A stretch of DNA of 64,000 bases from Limonium bicolor. Lineage: Eukaryota > Streptophyta > Magnoliopsida > Caryophyllales > Plumbaginaceae. The position numbers and the translations under genes were made by a program. Shown piece after piece: positions 31,878-45,423 of this stretch. The stretch covers positions 183,414,925 through 183,478,924 of the forward strand of contig CM041782.1 of the NCBI GenBank assembly GCA_023374045.1. Reading direction: 5' to 3'. Below the pieces are notes generated by a model. That model saw only the letters and a list, made by a program, of their open reading frames with translations. It did not search any database and was not told the origin of the DNA. The stretch's first letter is position 1. Every line of letters starts with the position of its first letter.

Positions 31878-33440
31878 GCTTTTGCTTGTCCTCAAGCATA
31901 TAAAGAATAAATCTATCTCTAAGGCCATAGTATCGAACCTCAGGATCAAACAAATGCAAATAGGAAGTAAGCAGAGTGACAATCAAAAGAATAGTTCTGC
32001 TCTTGGTTGTAGGTTTTCGCAATCGGTGATAAAGAAATGATTTTTAAAAGCATAGATAAGTTAGTTACAAAATCTGAATATAGATTATCTTGGAATCTTT
32101 CACCATTTCTTTCCTTTAACCTTTGGATGACAAGGGGTGTGAAGTAACGCCTTATTCCGCGATACCTTTCAACACCACATACTCATGATCAAAAACAAAA
32201 ATTCAACTGCAATTAATAATTTTTTTCTTCGTATGCAAAAACATTCTTCTTCAAGTTGTATACAAAACAAACGAGTAATTGCGAATTTGTAGAGTTATTC
32301 CATAACCCAGACTTTTCTCTCTATCCTTGTAACGGTGTTGGGCCAACTATCCCAGATCCCGAGACCTTAGGTAGATAGGTGTTAAGGCACCTCTAGGACT
32401 TGATAACTAGATAGACGAGGCCTACTTTTGTTAGGAGAATTTTTTATCAGCGGAGTACCTTGCCTTATCCTTTCATTCCAAACTTTTCACATCATTTCCA
32501 AAATCCCAAGATACTAATTTAGTTTCCGCAATCAACTAATCCATCAAATTTTAGTGAAAGCAGATTCATTTGAATAAAACTATGTATACAAACAACCTAA
32601 AGCAGAAAGATTCTTGAGGCGGTCACCTAGCTTAACTTCAAAATTTATGCAAAAATTTTTACCTAAGAATTCAATATTTATAAGCACTCATAGAAGTGAT
32701 TCTCTCAACGCAAGAAGACAAATAAAAACAAGTGTGGCATTTAAGCGCAAATGGCATATTTTCATGGAAAGGTCTCTACTTCCTCACACTTAAGAGGAGC
32801 AATGTCCTCATTGTTCAAAAATAAATACCAGGAAAAGACCTTTCAAAATATGCCAGACCCATGAAGAATTTCATTCAGGACAATCATGGACTGATATAAA
32901 AATTAGCATTAAGCGTGATAGACTGAACACAAACATTTAAAAATAAAGAAACTGAAACTCCCCTGATATCGTAGATTGAGGAAGGTTCCCTTCCTCACAC
33001 TTAAGTTCGAACAATGGGGGTCGTAGCATTTCTCTCACTTGCATTCAAGCAAGTGTCCAGCCTTGGAGATCATCAAATACCCTGATTAGAATTTCACCTG
33101 CACACATTTACAACTACCAAAAATAAACACTGAAAAGCGTTGCATTAAAGCACAAACACCATTAAAATAAAACCATAAACACTAAAATCATATGATCCCC
33201 TCTTCATTTGATAGCACACCCTCCTTCCTTTGAATATTTTTTTTATAAGAACATATATAGGAATAATATGGAAGACAAAACATAAAACAAAAAATAGTAG
33301 GATAATAATATTTAACCACTGGGTTGCCTCCCAGTAAGCTGCCCGTATTTTTTAGTCTTTGGCTAGACTCCCGCTTCGTTATCCTGGATCAAAAATAAAA
33401 GTAGACAACAGCTTTGCCAGGAAAACGGAGTTAGCAGTAA

Positions 33441-34041
33441 TTAAAAACAAACCACCTGGATCAAAACAAACGTCACCTCGACATATAAAATAGGAAAATG
33501 AATGCTCCACAAAACCTGGTGTTTGAGGGGATATTGCCGGTAACGGAGTTCTAATAGAAGACCAGGTGGTGATGACTTTTCTTCCTCAAATTGGAGGATG
33601 TATACATCCTCCTCTTGTTGTTGAGGCTTATGGAGGCAGGGTGGATGTTGATGAGAGACTGGTTGCAGCGGTGTTCCTTCCTCAGATTCGAGGATGTTAA
33701 TTTCCTCTTCTGGTTGATGAGGCTCAATAGGATAATCCTCTTCTAGCTTGCGGACTGGATCAGAAAAAATATCTTCAAATTTTAATTGCTCCTCTTGTGC
33801 TGGGTTTGGAGATGGAGGAGAATTGTAACTTTCAGACATTTGCTCCAACTCGGCGTCGGAAAAAAATGTCCTGATAAGTTTCTTTATCTCCTCATCAGAA
33901 CTTGTAGCTTCAAGAATATCTGGCTCGAATCGATCTTCGCTCCTTGGAGTCATCATTAGAATCTCTTCTAGCGGCTTGGTTTGACTCGGGAGAAATTCGT
34001 TTGGCCCTTGTGTAGATTGCTGTTCATTCTGATTGAAGTAG
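33441..34041 (-). pseudogene. C-terminal part of the unit B acidic ORF
   Basis: Open for about 200 codons from the Element 3 junction to the stop at 33441. The apparent ATG at 34079 lies inside the Element 3 LTR and is not the native start. The protein is acidic and Pro/Gln-rich (SPPSPNPAQEEQLKFEDIF; EEEINILESEEG). It lacks the nonsense codon of unit A, but its N-terminal end (51792-51983) has a 1-nt deletion and no start codon. No domain is recognised. Confidence 0.6.
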
Positions 34042-34400
34042 TGTAACGCCCCTACTACAACAATACACTTAATAATCATTCGCAGCGGTAAACATACACC
34101 ATCACATTACTCAACTCGTTGGTGTTACACGCCGTTAGCCACCCACGTGGCTAACAAGGCTAATACATATACATTGTATCGGTCTGATGGACCAGATTCC
34201 CGAGCAACTACACAATACAACCCTTATTCCATTTCCCACAATTATTATACACATACATTCCCACTGTACCGAGTATTTTTAAACCAATGCCGACAACAAA
34301 TTCGGTCTTACTACACCTACAGTACATACTCAATTTAAATGGCTACCCATGTACAATCAGCTACCCCGTCCTACTCTCGAACGGCTTCCAGCTCCTTGTA

Positions 34401-34455
34401 CCTAAAATTGAAAAGAAGGAAAGGGTGGCCCCCAAGGGGCTCAGCACCTATGCTG
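34401..34455 (-). promoter_or_regulatory. Double hairpin plus acceptor-like site, Element 3
   Basis: Minus strand: CAGCA-TAGG-TGCTG, one base, CCCC-TT-GGGG, then a T-rich tract ending TTTTAG|GTAC (AG complement at 34401-34402). The second stem is one pair shorter than in families 1 and 2, but the arrangement is the same. Confidence 0.5.
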
Positions 34456-35904
34456 GTATGGTAATCCCGTAGCCCGCATGCTACCGGGCCACACACAACT
34501 AATTGTCGTCTGGGCTTGCGGTTGATTACACTTAAATCATGCATGCAAACTTAGGCACATAACACATTACATACACCCAACAATAGGGCTCAACAAAACA
34601 TCCAAGACATCCACACTTAACAAATCACTCATTGTTTCCTTTAACCCTAGAGTGGCTCTCCTCTAACGGAGCTACTTCCTTAATAAATGACACTTACCCA
34701 TTAATCGGGTTATCCTTAAACGCCTCTGACTATAACCGGAAGTCATATCCATGATCCACATACTCCACACTTTAACAACTTATAACACCACATCGCAATA
34801 AGATTTGCCGTATAACAACAACACATAACATAATGGGTACGGTTCTCTTTAGGAACCGACCCAACATAGTTAGTCCACTGTAGAGCCTAGAGAATGTTGC
34901 CAATTCATGATAAGCTCGTTACACAACACTCGTTACCGTCCTATTAGTTGGACGAGTACTTAACATAAAGATGGATCAGGTATAGTGACCCGAACACACC
35001 ACAAAAACACATGTTCCCCCTAGACCAATCATATGTCAGTATAGGAAAGCTTTGGAATAAGCTTGTGGGAGATTGAAGACCGGGAAAGGAAATCAACCTT
35101 AACATATAAAGAGGGTCGAACCTGAAATGACAACGACCCCCATCCTCACACGCGTGGCCGGAACAGACCGGAATCCTCACCCCCCATTAGAACATATATA
35201 CTTATAAATAAGTAGTTAGAGCTCCATTATGGAACCTATCACATCCACACACCATACGGTATCACAACCGGGTTAAACACGCAAGGGAGGTTCACACACT
35301 TGCACACAACAACAACACACAACTAACTCACGTATAGCCATGGTTAGAACGTTCCCATGGTATGGGTCGTTAAATCAGAATACCGATCTCTCACGTGATC
35401 CTAGACTCAGTTAGCTAAGGTTAACACTTTCGAGGTTAAACGGTATCGGAGACTAAATACGCCACATATATGAATTACTATAAACTCATTGCATGTTTTA
35501 ATCTTACAAGGTGTCAAACACTCAGAAAAACACATTGGCATACAAGCCGGTGTAATCCGGTAGGACACAGGTTGCAAGAAAACCATACCTGTCACCGGAG
35601 TCCACTCTACCATGTCCACCTATGTTCCTCGAGCAATTCTCGAACAGCTGGTACATTAAAGTTGCTTTCATTAACATTGGGGTAACATGTTTGTGTAACG
35701 TCGAATGACCATGGTTAACCCCGTTAACTAGTTAAATACCTTTACATTTTTAACTTGTTTCACTCTTTCATTTTACTTTCACTTTTCTCCCACCCAAAAT
35801 GTCATTATAACTCACTTAACATCTCTTAAACAACCTTACAACATCATTATCCATCAATCCCCATCATTAGACATCATTTTCCAACCTTAAACAACATTCT
35901 TAGA

Positions 35905-36089
35905 GTGGTCCGGGACTTGGTCCTTACCTTAAGTCCCGGACCAACACTTACAGAAACTCTCGGCTGATTTTTAACATTGGTCCGGGACCTTGTACCGACC
36001 CCAAGTCCCGGACCAGGGTGTTTGTGCAACTCTCGGCCATTTTTGAAGCATGGTCCGGGACATCATCCAATACCTAGGTCCCGGACCAC
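35905..36089 (-). repeat. Snap-back hairpin array, Element 3 LTR
   Basis: Three units of about 70 bp. In each, TGGTCCGGGAC pairs perfectly with GTCCCGGACCA (11 bp) while the loops of about 16 nt differ in sequence. Spacers contain AACTCTCGGC. Perfect arms with divergent loops point to selection on pairing or to recent amplification. Confidence 0.85.
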
Positions 36090-36870
36090 TGTAACAGAAT
36101 TCCCAAATTGACATTTTCAAGCCTTGTTTCATCTATTCTCTTCATCCATTGATTACCCAAACCTCACACATGCACTTAGGCATATTCTAATACCAAAATA
36201 TCACTTTGATTCACCTTAAAACATTATCCAACTTGTTACTCAATTTTCTTACAAAATCTCTTAACACTTGTAACATTTTCCATTTGGTTTCATAAGTGGT
36301 GTTTCACCTATAATGGCCACTATACCAAAATGTTTCCTCACTATCATAACATCATTCTCCCAAGCATCTTCTTTTACTAACCAAATCTTCTTTTTCATAA
36401 CTTCTTAAAATTCCTTTCTCATAACCTTACCTAAACATCATTCCCTTCTTATTCATCAACATTACCTAAACCTTAAACAAACTTCTCCAAGACTTTAATA
36501 CATCCTAAAACCACTCATTGGATTTCTAGAACTTCCAAGATAATGCCTAAATCCTTGTAGCACCTTAGAACACCTTAATGCATGTTTTCTTCCTTAGTGA
36601 AACATTTATCCATTCCTAACAATTCCTAGTTCACCCAAGTTCATTTAAGCACTTAAAACTCCTTATACATTACACAAATTTTGCCATGGGTTCTCTTAGC
36701 ACATCATCATTTCCAAAACTCATAGTTTTCTCCATTAAACATTCAAGAACACCTAAATCCATCAAGAACACTATCACACACCAAACTTCACCAAATTTAC
36801 ACTACATCACAATATAGTGCATAATTAAAATTGCTTGGCACTTAGGCCCTTAAATAACATGGCTCTTAGG

Positions 36871-39800
36871 TGTAACACCCCAACTCAATCCAATTGTGGT
36901 CTTGCAACTTAACAATATATATACACATGTCACAGCGGAATTCTTTACAATCCAGGACCTTGCCACGGTCTGACTACAGAATATACCGAACATTAGTCTA
37001 ACAACCTTATCCATTTACATAACCTTCTTACAATCCACTCACAACCTATACATCTTACTAACTCAATTGCCATACGAGTGTACAGGCACAACTCGTAGGT
37101 CATACTTAATCCTTAACACTTGCACTCCTTCTTACTCTCGCGACGGCCGCCTCCTGATGTTCACCTGTGTAGTAAAAAGAAGCCCCCGAGGGGGTCAGCA
37201 CGAATGCTGGTACGATCCTCTCATGGCCCCCAAGCTAGCGTGGCTACGACGACTAATTGTCGATAGCATGGAGGTTGATTAGATGCACAACATAATAGAA
37301 AGTGCAGTAAACAACAACTCAGATATGAACATTCAAAGTTCACACACAATGAACGACTTAAATGCGTTCTCTTAATTAGAGAGTTAGTTATTTAACTCTT
37401 TAAGTAATGTTCCCCCTTAAACTTAGTCCATCCTTATCTCACCTCAATCTTAGTCTTATCTTAATCTTAGAAACAACCATCCTTTAATGAGGAGTGGATG
37501 TTGCTTATCTTAATCTTAATATTACAAACCATCCTTTAATGAGGAATGGTTGCAACTTACCTTAATCTTAATCTTAACTTAATCTCAATATACAAACCGT
37601 TCCTGGAAGGGATTGGTTGTAACTTGTCTCAGTCTTAGAATACAAACCATTCTTTAAGTAGAAATGGTTGTAACTTATCTCAAACCTTATCTCAATCTTA
37701 TCTCAGTTCTTATCTCAAATAAGTCAACCATTCTTTAATTAGAATGGTTGTACCTTAATCCATTGTTTATCTGTCGGGTCACGTAACCCTAGCCAATGAG
37801 TTATCAGCTCCATTGGTTTACATAAACAATATTTATTAGAATTAGTTGGGCATTTAGGTAGATCCCACTACACCATCTCAGTATGCCTCCCTCCTAAAAC
37901 GAAAAGTCTGAGGAGGTCGAGTCTATATGTCGACTCTAGGCGACGAGTCCGAGGACAAGTCATCTTTGGAAGACGGTATTTGATAAGGATACCGACTTCC
38001 CCCAATACACATGTGCCGGCACCATTCCGGATTCCTCACTCAAGATCAGTTAGTAATAGTCTCAAGACCATGTTTGTTGGTTAACCTCTTTCGGTTCATG
38101 TCGTCCCTCATTAGGGGCGATCCTTAGTCTCACTCAATCCCTCACTAAGCATTGGTTAGTAAGTTCTCACGGTATGTCGTGTTAGTTTTCAAACATCTCA
38201 CAACAATACAACATATATATAATATGTTCCGGTTGCATGCTTTATCTTGTTTAGTGAGCACACAAACAAATAGCACACAAGCCGAGGGACACCTCGTTAG
38301 CAAGCAGGCCACAAGGAGAAACAACTGTACCGTTCACCGTTGGTCGTTCGGCTGCTTACTCTCTTCCGGAGTCCAAACTCCCAAGTCCTAAAACATTCAT
38401 TCAGTTTTAGGTTGTTAATCACTCAACTTAATATGACTTACTTAGCTTGTTTAACTTACTTAATTCCTTAATGATCCCCACCTAACACCTCTTAGGTCTT
38501 ACACTTAATCTTAAACTTTCAAGTTTACACTTAACTTAACTTAATCCCTTAAGTTCTTAGGGTCCTAACCATTACCACCCTACCAAAGGTATACCTCATT
38601 ACCTATTACCATTCTTAGAATTTAAAATTTCTTTTTTTTTTTTTATTTTTAGGCCCGACCGAACTTCCGACCGACCTTACCTAAGGTCGGTCCATTCCAG
38701 AACACTTCATCGTTTGAAAATTCTACCCCGACCGACCTTGCAAGTCCGGTCCCAAGGTCAGTCCATTCCCGAGAGTTTCCCCCGTGGGAAATTTAAGCTC
38801 GACCGAACTTGCCAAGTCCGGTCCTATGTTCGGTCGATTCCAGTGACTTAACTCCTTCACAAAATACAAGCCTGACCGAACTTGTAAGTCCGGTCCCCAA
38901 GTTCGGTCGGTTCCAGAAACATTTTCCGGTAAACTGAGCCCGACCGACCTTGCAAGTCCGGTCCCTAAGGTCGGTCGGCTCTAGAACCTTGTTTCTAAAT
39001 TCCCATTCAACTCCAAACTTCTCCTCATATATCCTAATATGTTATAACCTCATTTGGGCACCTCAAATACACCTTAAGCCCTCCTTTAAACACATTAAAT
39101 CATTCACCAAGATCCACCTTAGTCATTATGCATTTTCCTTGTAATAATGCTAACACTTGTAATATTTTCCTCTAGGTTTCTAGGTGGTGGTTCACACCTA
39201 ATGTAACCACTATGCCAAATGTTTTCCTCACCACTATAACATCATCTCCCAAGCATCTTTCAACATCGAAAATCCTTTTATGCATTTACTTAAAGTTCCT
39301 TCACAAGTTTAAACTTCCATCATCATCACATTGTTTCCTTTCTAGTGGTGCACCAACATTTGCCTAAGTCCTAAATACTCAATTACATTCTCTTGATTCC
39401 TAAATCCTTCAAGGTAACGCCTAGATCATTACCACTCATTACAACACTTTATCTTATCCCTTTTTATCAAGACAACCTCAAAGACTTCCTAGTACTTCCT
39501 TAGTCATTAATTTCCCTTAGAACATATTCAAATCACCTTAATCATTACACCTTCTCCTTACACTTATGCACACTTCTATATATATCTCATCTTATGATTT
39601 TGGTGTGCTCAAAACACTCACCATTCCTCTAACTCCTCCTAGACATCTCTAGGTCATCCTAAACCTCAAGAACTCCTTAGTTAACTAATCTCCACTCAAA
39701 TTCCTCATAATGATTCCTAGTAAATCCTAGGTCATATTAACTCACCACCATCACCTAACACTTATTTCTACTCAAATTTCGCCATGGCTTCTCTAGTATC

Positions 39801-41557
39801 TTATCATGCCCACACACATTGTTTTCCTCATTCAACCATCTCACACACACATCAAATTCTTTCTCATCACATCTCACCACCAAACCAACTCATTCGCAAC
39901 AAACTCAATATTTGCAATTAATCTTAAATTGCATAGCACTAAGGCTCTTAAATGACATGGCTCTTAGGCCCTTAAATGACTTAAACTTAAACACTGAATT
40001 TCCCACATATAAAAGCTTTCAACCTGCAAATACACCCATCAATCTCATAGTAGCTATAATGCTCTTAAAATCCACCTTAAACTTATATTACTAACTCATT
40101 CTCATTAGCTCCTTAGTCACAAGTTCATAAGCTTGTTTAAGTTCTTTTTCTTAGGTTACATAACCCATTACCTAATGTAAGCCCTAGGCTACATTGGTAC
40201 TCATCTAAACTCATTCCTTAAAACTTAAACCACCATTAGGTAAGCATTTTACCTTGTTTTCTCAAGCTTATCTTAACTTCCTCCTTAGACCTTCTTCTTG
40301 AATGAATATCGGCCACCACTCAAACTTCCCTTGCCAATGTTCTAATCAATAACCAATGACTCATATGAGCACTAAACAATACACTAACCTTAAGGAATGA
40401 AAACCTAGGTTAGAAATGTGTTCTAAGGCATAAAAGTGGATGATTACCTTTGAAGTCTCAAGGTAGACTTTGGCATTGAATGAAATAGGACCTCCACTAG
40501 TCCTTGGTGAATAAATCAAGCTAGAACAAGGCATAAAAACATAGCCCCATGAGAAAGAATTTTCGGCCATGTATAAGAAATGATGGAAACATGGTTTTTC
40601 TTACATTTTCTTTACCTTAAGAGAATGGAGAAGCTAATGAGCTCTTCAAACTTGATTTTCCCCCATCAATGGAGTTTTCTCATGGCACCAAAATGGAGCT
40701 TTGAAAGATTTGAAAAGATAGAAAGATAGGTCTTGACCTAACTAAGACAAATATGCAATTTGTTTTGGATTTGGAGCTTGGAGTTGTATTTGGCAAGTGA
40801 TTGAAGATGGAGAACCATGGAAGAGCAGATCTCTCGGTTTTGGAACAGAGAGAAGAAGAAGAAACCGTGGGTGAAGGAGAGAAATGAAGAGAGAGAAGAA
40901 GAAAGGTGGCTAATATAAGGTATTTTGCTTTAATAAAGCAAATAGTAACTTCTTTACTTATCTCTTCTTTTCCTTCCTCATTTGATGACTCATCATGTGG
41001 TGATTCCCCATAAAAACCGGCCACCCTCTTAATATAAGGCTAACATGGTCTTTGTTGACCAATTAATTAGCTTATATTGATTAAAACTTAAACTAGTCAC
41101 TAAATAGTTACTATTCACTAATCAAGGCACATAATCGGGAAATTTTTTATTTCCCATTGATTTAGACCTCCTAATGTGATACTAATTAGTACACATGTTG
41201 ATTAAAGAGTAATGATGGACATTTAGCCACTCAAAACTCAATTCTAAGACAATTTCTCAAAAATGTGCTTTAAGACTTCTTAAAGAACATTTTGTGTTTT
41301 AACTTGTTTTCAAGCTTGGTTTTCTTTGCTAATTGATTTAAAATGACCATTAGGATATTACTAAGGTCTTATCATGATATTTGGGTACTCACCCAAGTCT
41401 CTCCAAGCTTAGAGCACGTTTTTGCCCTGATTGCCCTTAAGACACTTTCTTGTGTTTTCCTTGGTTTAAATTGTCTACCAATCTTTCTAAGGCAATTTTA
41501 GCCTTACTACATCATGATCTGATGTTTAATTAACATACTTAGGTTTGGGGTATTTCA
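36871..41557 (-). repeat. 3' LTR of Element 4
   Basis: 4,687 bp and homologous to the Element 1 LTR, but with a different snap-back array (38653-38982) in the equivalent place. Candidate intron 40024-40615 with inner donors at 40252 and 40447; double hairpin 37183-37209; ACCATTCC repeats about 37475-37760. The region 39000-40000 is pyrimidine-rich without structure that I see. Confidence 0.92.
38653..38982 (-). repeat. Snap-back hairpin array, Element 4 3' LTR
   Basis: Five units of about 65 bp. The clearest has plus-strand CCGACCGACCTT pairing with AAGGTCGGTCGG (12 bp) around a loop containing AAGTCCGGT; other units alternate GACCGAACTT/AAGTTCGGTC and GACCGACCTT/AAGGTCGGTC, a paired A-T/C-G change between units. 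Spacers contain TTCCAGAAC. The 5' LTR copy is at 47192-47522. Confidence 0.85.
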
Positions 41558-43374
41558 ATCTACCCCCCTTAAAAGAACTTTGTCCCCAAAGTTCCCATGC
41601 ATCTTTTCTTATTAGAATGCATGTCTTACCTCATTCCTTAGATCATATAGATCATACTTATGTATACTTAATCTCATTGGATCATTGGATCCACCATTTT
41701 TATACTTAAATATCACACACATGCTTAAGCATGTGTAGCACTCAAAATTCCTTTTGTTCCTTTTTGATGATTAAAACATTCACATAACTTCCAACGTATT
41801 CTCCCATGTCACCGGTCCGTAGACAATGGCTCATTCGTCCTCGTCACCATGGGCCAGAATACAAAACACGCTGCTCTCCCCATGTCACCGGTCCGAAGAC
41901 AAAGGCTCGTGCGTCCTCGACTTCATGGGCGAGACTCAGTAAAAAGGTAATCCTTTTTACGAGGTCATGTGAGGAATAATTCCTCTAATTAAAATACAAG
42001 CAACTCCAATTTCATTTTTATCCCAAGGTCTCTATCCTTAGTGTGATTTAATTGTGACCACTGGTAGGGAGTTTCAGGAATCATCCAACCCTGATGTGAT
42101 CAGCATCAGTGTAGAACTATCCTTCCACCCCAATTTGTGTTCGGTTTCCCTTGATCCCTAGAAAATCAAGTTCCACCTCCCACGTCATTTTCAAACATCC
42201 AAATAATTCACTCATGTCCAATTTTCTATCTTTTTAGTTCTTCTACTCATAATCAATACATCTCCAAAGTGTGGACTCATTCCATCTAACATTCCCAATT
42301 CATCTCTTAGTAATTACCTCAGACTTATACCAACTTCCACTGTCTCATACCACATGGCATTACTATTTCCTAACCCATAATCATATCAAATTGTATCTCA
42401 TAATGTTATCTTATTCTTATCTCACACATAGTCTCATATCGACTTATACCTCATATATTCCTTATTTCTTAAATCTCCTTATTCTTCTTCCTTAATTCTC
42501 TTAACTTGTACTCACACCGGAGTTAACAAGATAAGTACTTAATTGTATGGTATTCACATCTTCTGTGTGCAATAACCATGATTTATCTCAAAATGTTTAT
42601 GTAAAACATATTCTCAAATTATTTTGTGCTATGCACACCGTAGTTTATGTACTCAGTACACAAACATACGCTAAGCGGTTTTCGCTCTACCCCCCTTAAA
42701 ATGGATTACGCCCACGTAATCAGCGTTACATCATCTTTGAACATAAGTTCAAGATGTCTAATTCTCACCAAGCATTCTAGCTTCCACGTCACCTATCTTA
42801 CTTATAATCCGATCAGAAACAACTTAGTCTCTGTATCGAGGATTCTTAACGGTACTTATACCGTTTCCTTAACTTAGCTTGGTCTAATCTCAAAGGTAGT
42901 GATCTGCTAGCTTCCGCTGCACCACTCTGATAATCTTAGGCCTAATTGTCTCAATGGACACGTGTTGTATTTGTATATACACGGCCTTAATGAGTTGTAA
43001 CTCGTGTATCTATTCTCCTTGGAGATCTTACGCTCATACTCTTAGTATTTTCTCAAATGTCTAAATTGTTCTCCCCAACTGACCTTTGGTCTGAGGATGA
43101 TTCTTAGTCTGAAACTACTGTTTAGTGCATAGTGCGCTTTACAGTCTTACTCCCTTACATTTAAAGCATGTTCAATGTCTGTACTTAACAATCCGTGCTC
43201 TTCGCACTTCATAGTCCTTAATTATTTGTTCTCTGGTTCCTCCGTGTTGCTGATTCAACTGAGTTCTTCTCTTCGACTGTTTGTGGTAGTAGCTGCTCTT
43301 GTCTGGTCTTGCGTCGTTGTCGGTGGTACGGAGTCGACTACTTCCCGTGTTCCTTACACCACTCGTTCACATGC

Positions 43375-43468
43375 ATGGGGTACCTTACTGGTACATTACT
43401 ACTTACCCAACTAACTCATAAATGAGCGTGTCAGGCCTGCAAGCCCCTGTGGGGTGCAGTCGTCCCAC
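43375..43468 (-). other. Multibranched structured-RNA candidate, Element 4
   Basis: Minus-strand copy of the domain at 22835-22928. Branch 1 CCCC-ACA-GGGG (43444-43454) and branch 3 GTACC-AGTAA-GGTAC are retained. It is kept even though this element has lost 1.1 kb of nearby internal sequence. Confidence 0.5.
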
Positions 43469-45408
43469 GTCTCGTTTTAGTAAACTCATAGTGTCCGTCA
43501 CACGTTTAGCTATTGCTAATTATGAATTATTCTGTTGTCGATCTCCTCTTTCCTTGTTCCATAATAACATTTATTGTTCTTCTTGATGTTAATCAAGGAA
43601 AATCCATTACTGCGTTCTTGGGTATGGTATGCTCCAGCTCCTTTCTGTATCCCGTACTGATTCTATTTCTTAGTAGCTTAGGTCTCTTTCCATAGAGCCT
43701 CTTATCTTCTTTCTCCTATTAGGAAAGCACTTCCAGTTCCTTAAGGAATGGGTTGTGTGCTTCCTGTGTAATCTTACCAAACCATGTCCAGACTACTGGC
43801 ATCAATGCTCAGTTCGTCTTCCATCTTATTTTCTTACTTATGCTGGTCTTAACTCATGAATCTAATTGCCTCAGTGTCAATATTTGACGGCTCATACATA
43901 ATGGTCGCCTTACCGCGTACCATGACTTAATCCACTTATCTAACTATTGTACTCACGACCACTACTACCGTGGTAGTTGGCATTTACCATGTTGCCCATT
44001 AATGGTGCAACCTCTTACTCACTTATTCTAATGTCTTAACTTATACTCAATCCCTCCTTGGTGTAAACACACTGGAAGTTCTTTCATTCTGGTATTGGCG
44101 GTTGTCGTACCGCGTTTGTAAAATAGTTGGCTCTTGATATGAAGGTGTTCTGCTCCAATCTCAGTTTCGTAAGCAGGCTAATTTCTTTCGCTTTCTTTCA
44201 TCCTTAGTGATGTTATCTACCATGTAGTTTAACTGATTACTGAAGAAGTCATCCACTGAATCACAAGCTCTTCTGAGCATTGATTAATTGACGTGCCACA
44301 ATGTGCAGTCATAATGTTTATCCCTGACCATTACTAATTCTTACATCCTGGGTGTTGGATATGGGGTCTATCTGTGCGACCTTCCTTATTACTCAAGTGT
44401 ATCTGGTATGTTCTAAGGTGATCTCAAAGTTCATAGTTTCCATTTTCTAAATAAAGTGTATTTTATCTCTAATATGTGAAAGCCCTTTTGAGGGGTTCAT
44501 TCCCACTCATGGCCTCACAACAAGGGAGGTATCCCCACCCTAAAAGGCATGGTTCGTTCTCCGTCCTGTCCTTAGCATTAACTCAATATTCTCATTGGTA
44601 CCCTTTCTTGGTAATATCTTCCCAATCTAAGTTATAGGTTTGGTAACCGTTCATATCTACAAATTGTAGCCCCTTCGTGGCTTAAACAAGCTCCCTTATA
44701 ACTTACTGCGCCTCGGGCTCTGATGTGGTTAACATCCTTGGCTCGTAGGCTCTTAATGCTTAATTTCTCAGTTCATTTTGTGTTCTTATCATCTGTAGGT
44801 TATCCTCATAAACTTCTGTCCCTTGGAACACCATCAATCATTAGGTTACATACTAAATGTAGTATGGGTTTGGAGTTCCCGTTTCTAACTGGACTTCCCA
44901 GTAATCTCAATCCTTATGCTTGGTATTATCCTACTGTTACGCTCCTTCGGACCACTGCCGGTACTCATGTCACTTCTCATTTCCTTATCCATTGCACGCG
45001 TAGTGTTCCTTATCACTGGTATTGCGGGTGATTTCGACTGCGTAGCATGTCGACCCATGTTGCCGGTAATTTCCGCTCCCTACTGATAGTATTCCATAGG
45101 TAGCGCATGCTTCTCAGCCACGCTCCATTAAAATTTCCCAGTTCTCCATAACTGTTGTACGACAAGTTGTTTCTCAATTGTTACTGAGCTAACTGCCAGA
45201 TCGGGTTTCCCCGAGTAAGAGAGGCTTTTCTTCTCTCTGGCGTTTGTTCCACAAATTCAGGGTTAGGGATGTGGAGGGCGGGCCTAGGTACTATGGATGT
45301 CCGGTAAACACCGGGAGTCCTGACTAACGAACTCTCACTCCCCACCCTTAACCAAACTCAAACAACAATATTCTCCTAAGTTCGGTATTTTGTATCAGAG
45401 CGTACTAT

Positions 45409-45419
45409 GCTCTGATACA
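45409..45419 (-). other. Altered primer-binding site, Element 4
   Basis: Minus strand TGTATCAGAGC, one G fewer than the TGGTATCAGAGC of Elements 1, 2 and 6. It is embedded in a longer inverted repeat (45392-45418; 10-bp arms GTATCAGAGC/GCTCTGATAC). The missing base might be a true mutation or one of the many single-base deletions in this stretch. Confidence 0.7.
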
Positions 45420-45423
45420 CTTT

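Larger units (their letters stand above)
31862..34041 (-). mobile_element. Athila/Tat-like unit B, distal internal region
   Basis: Collinear with 141-2281 and including the 22 bases next to the LTR that unit A lost to Element 0. The PPT lies at 31862-31877, with two further PPT-like blocks at 32779-32794 and 32990-33005. The part from 31890 to 33430 has no reading frame. The acidic ORF follows at 33441-34041. Element 3 interrupts it at 34041/34042 (TSD AGTAG), and it resumes at 51787. Confidence 0.8.
41558..45423 (-). mobile_element. Element 4 internal region (no coding frame)
   Basis: Contains the PPT (41558-41573) and hairpin (41575-41594), two copies of the ACCGGTGACATGG motif (41806-41860 and 41880-41930), central PPT (42686-42721), multibranched domain (43375-43468), TCGAC hairpin (45034-45053), three-way-junction candidate (45195-45241), CCGGT hairpin (45301-45314) and PBS hairpin (45392-45418). 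The GCACTTGC hairpin region is missing through the 1.1-kb deletion near 44857. Apart from these it is homologous to Element 1 and otherwise featureless. Confidence 0.82.

Noticed and set aside
33441..34079. ATG at 34079 as start of a 212-codon protein
   Set aside because: The first dozen codons come from the Element 3 LTR, so this start is an insertion artefact; only 33441-34041 belongs to the unit B ORF.
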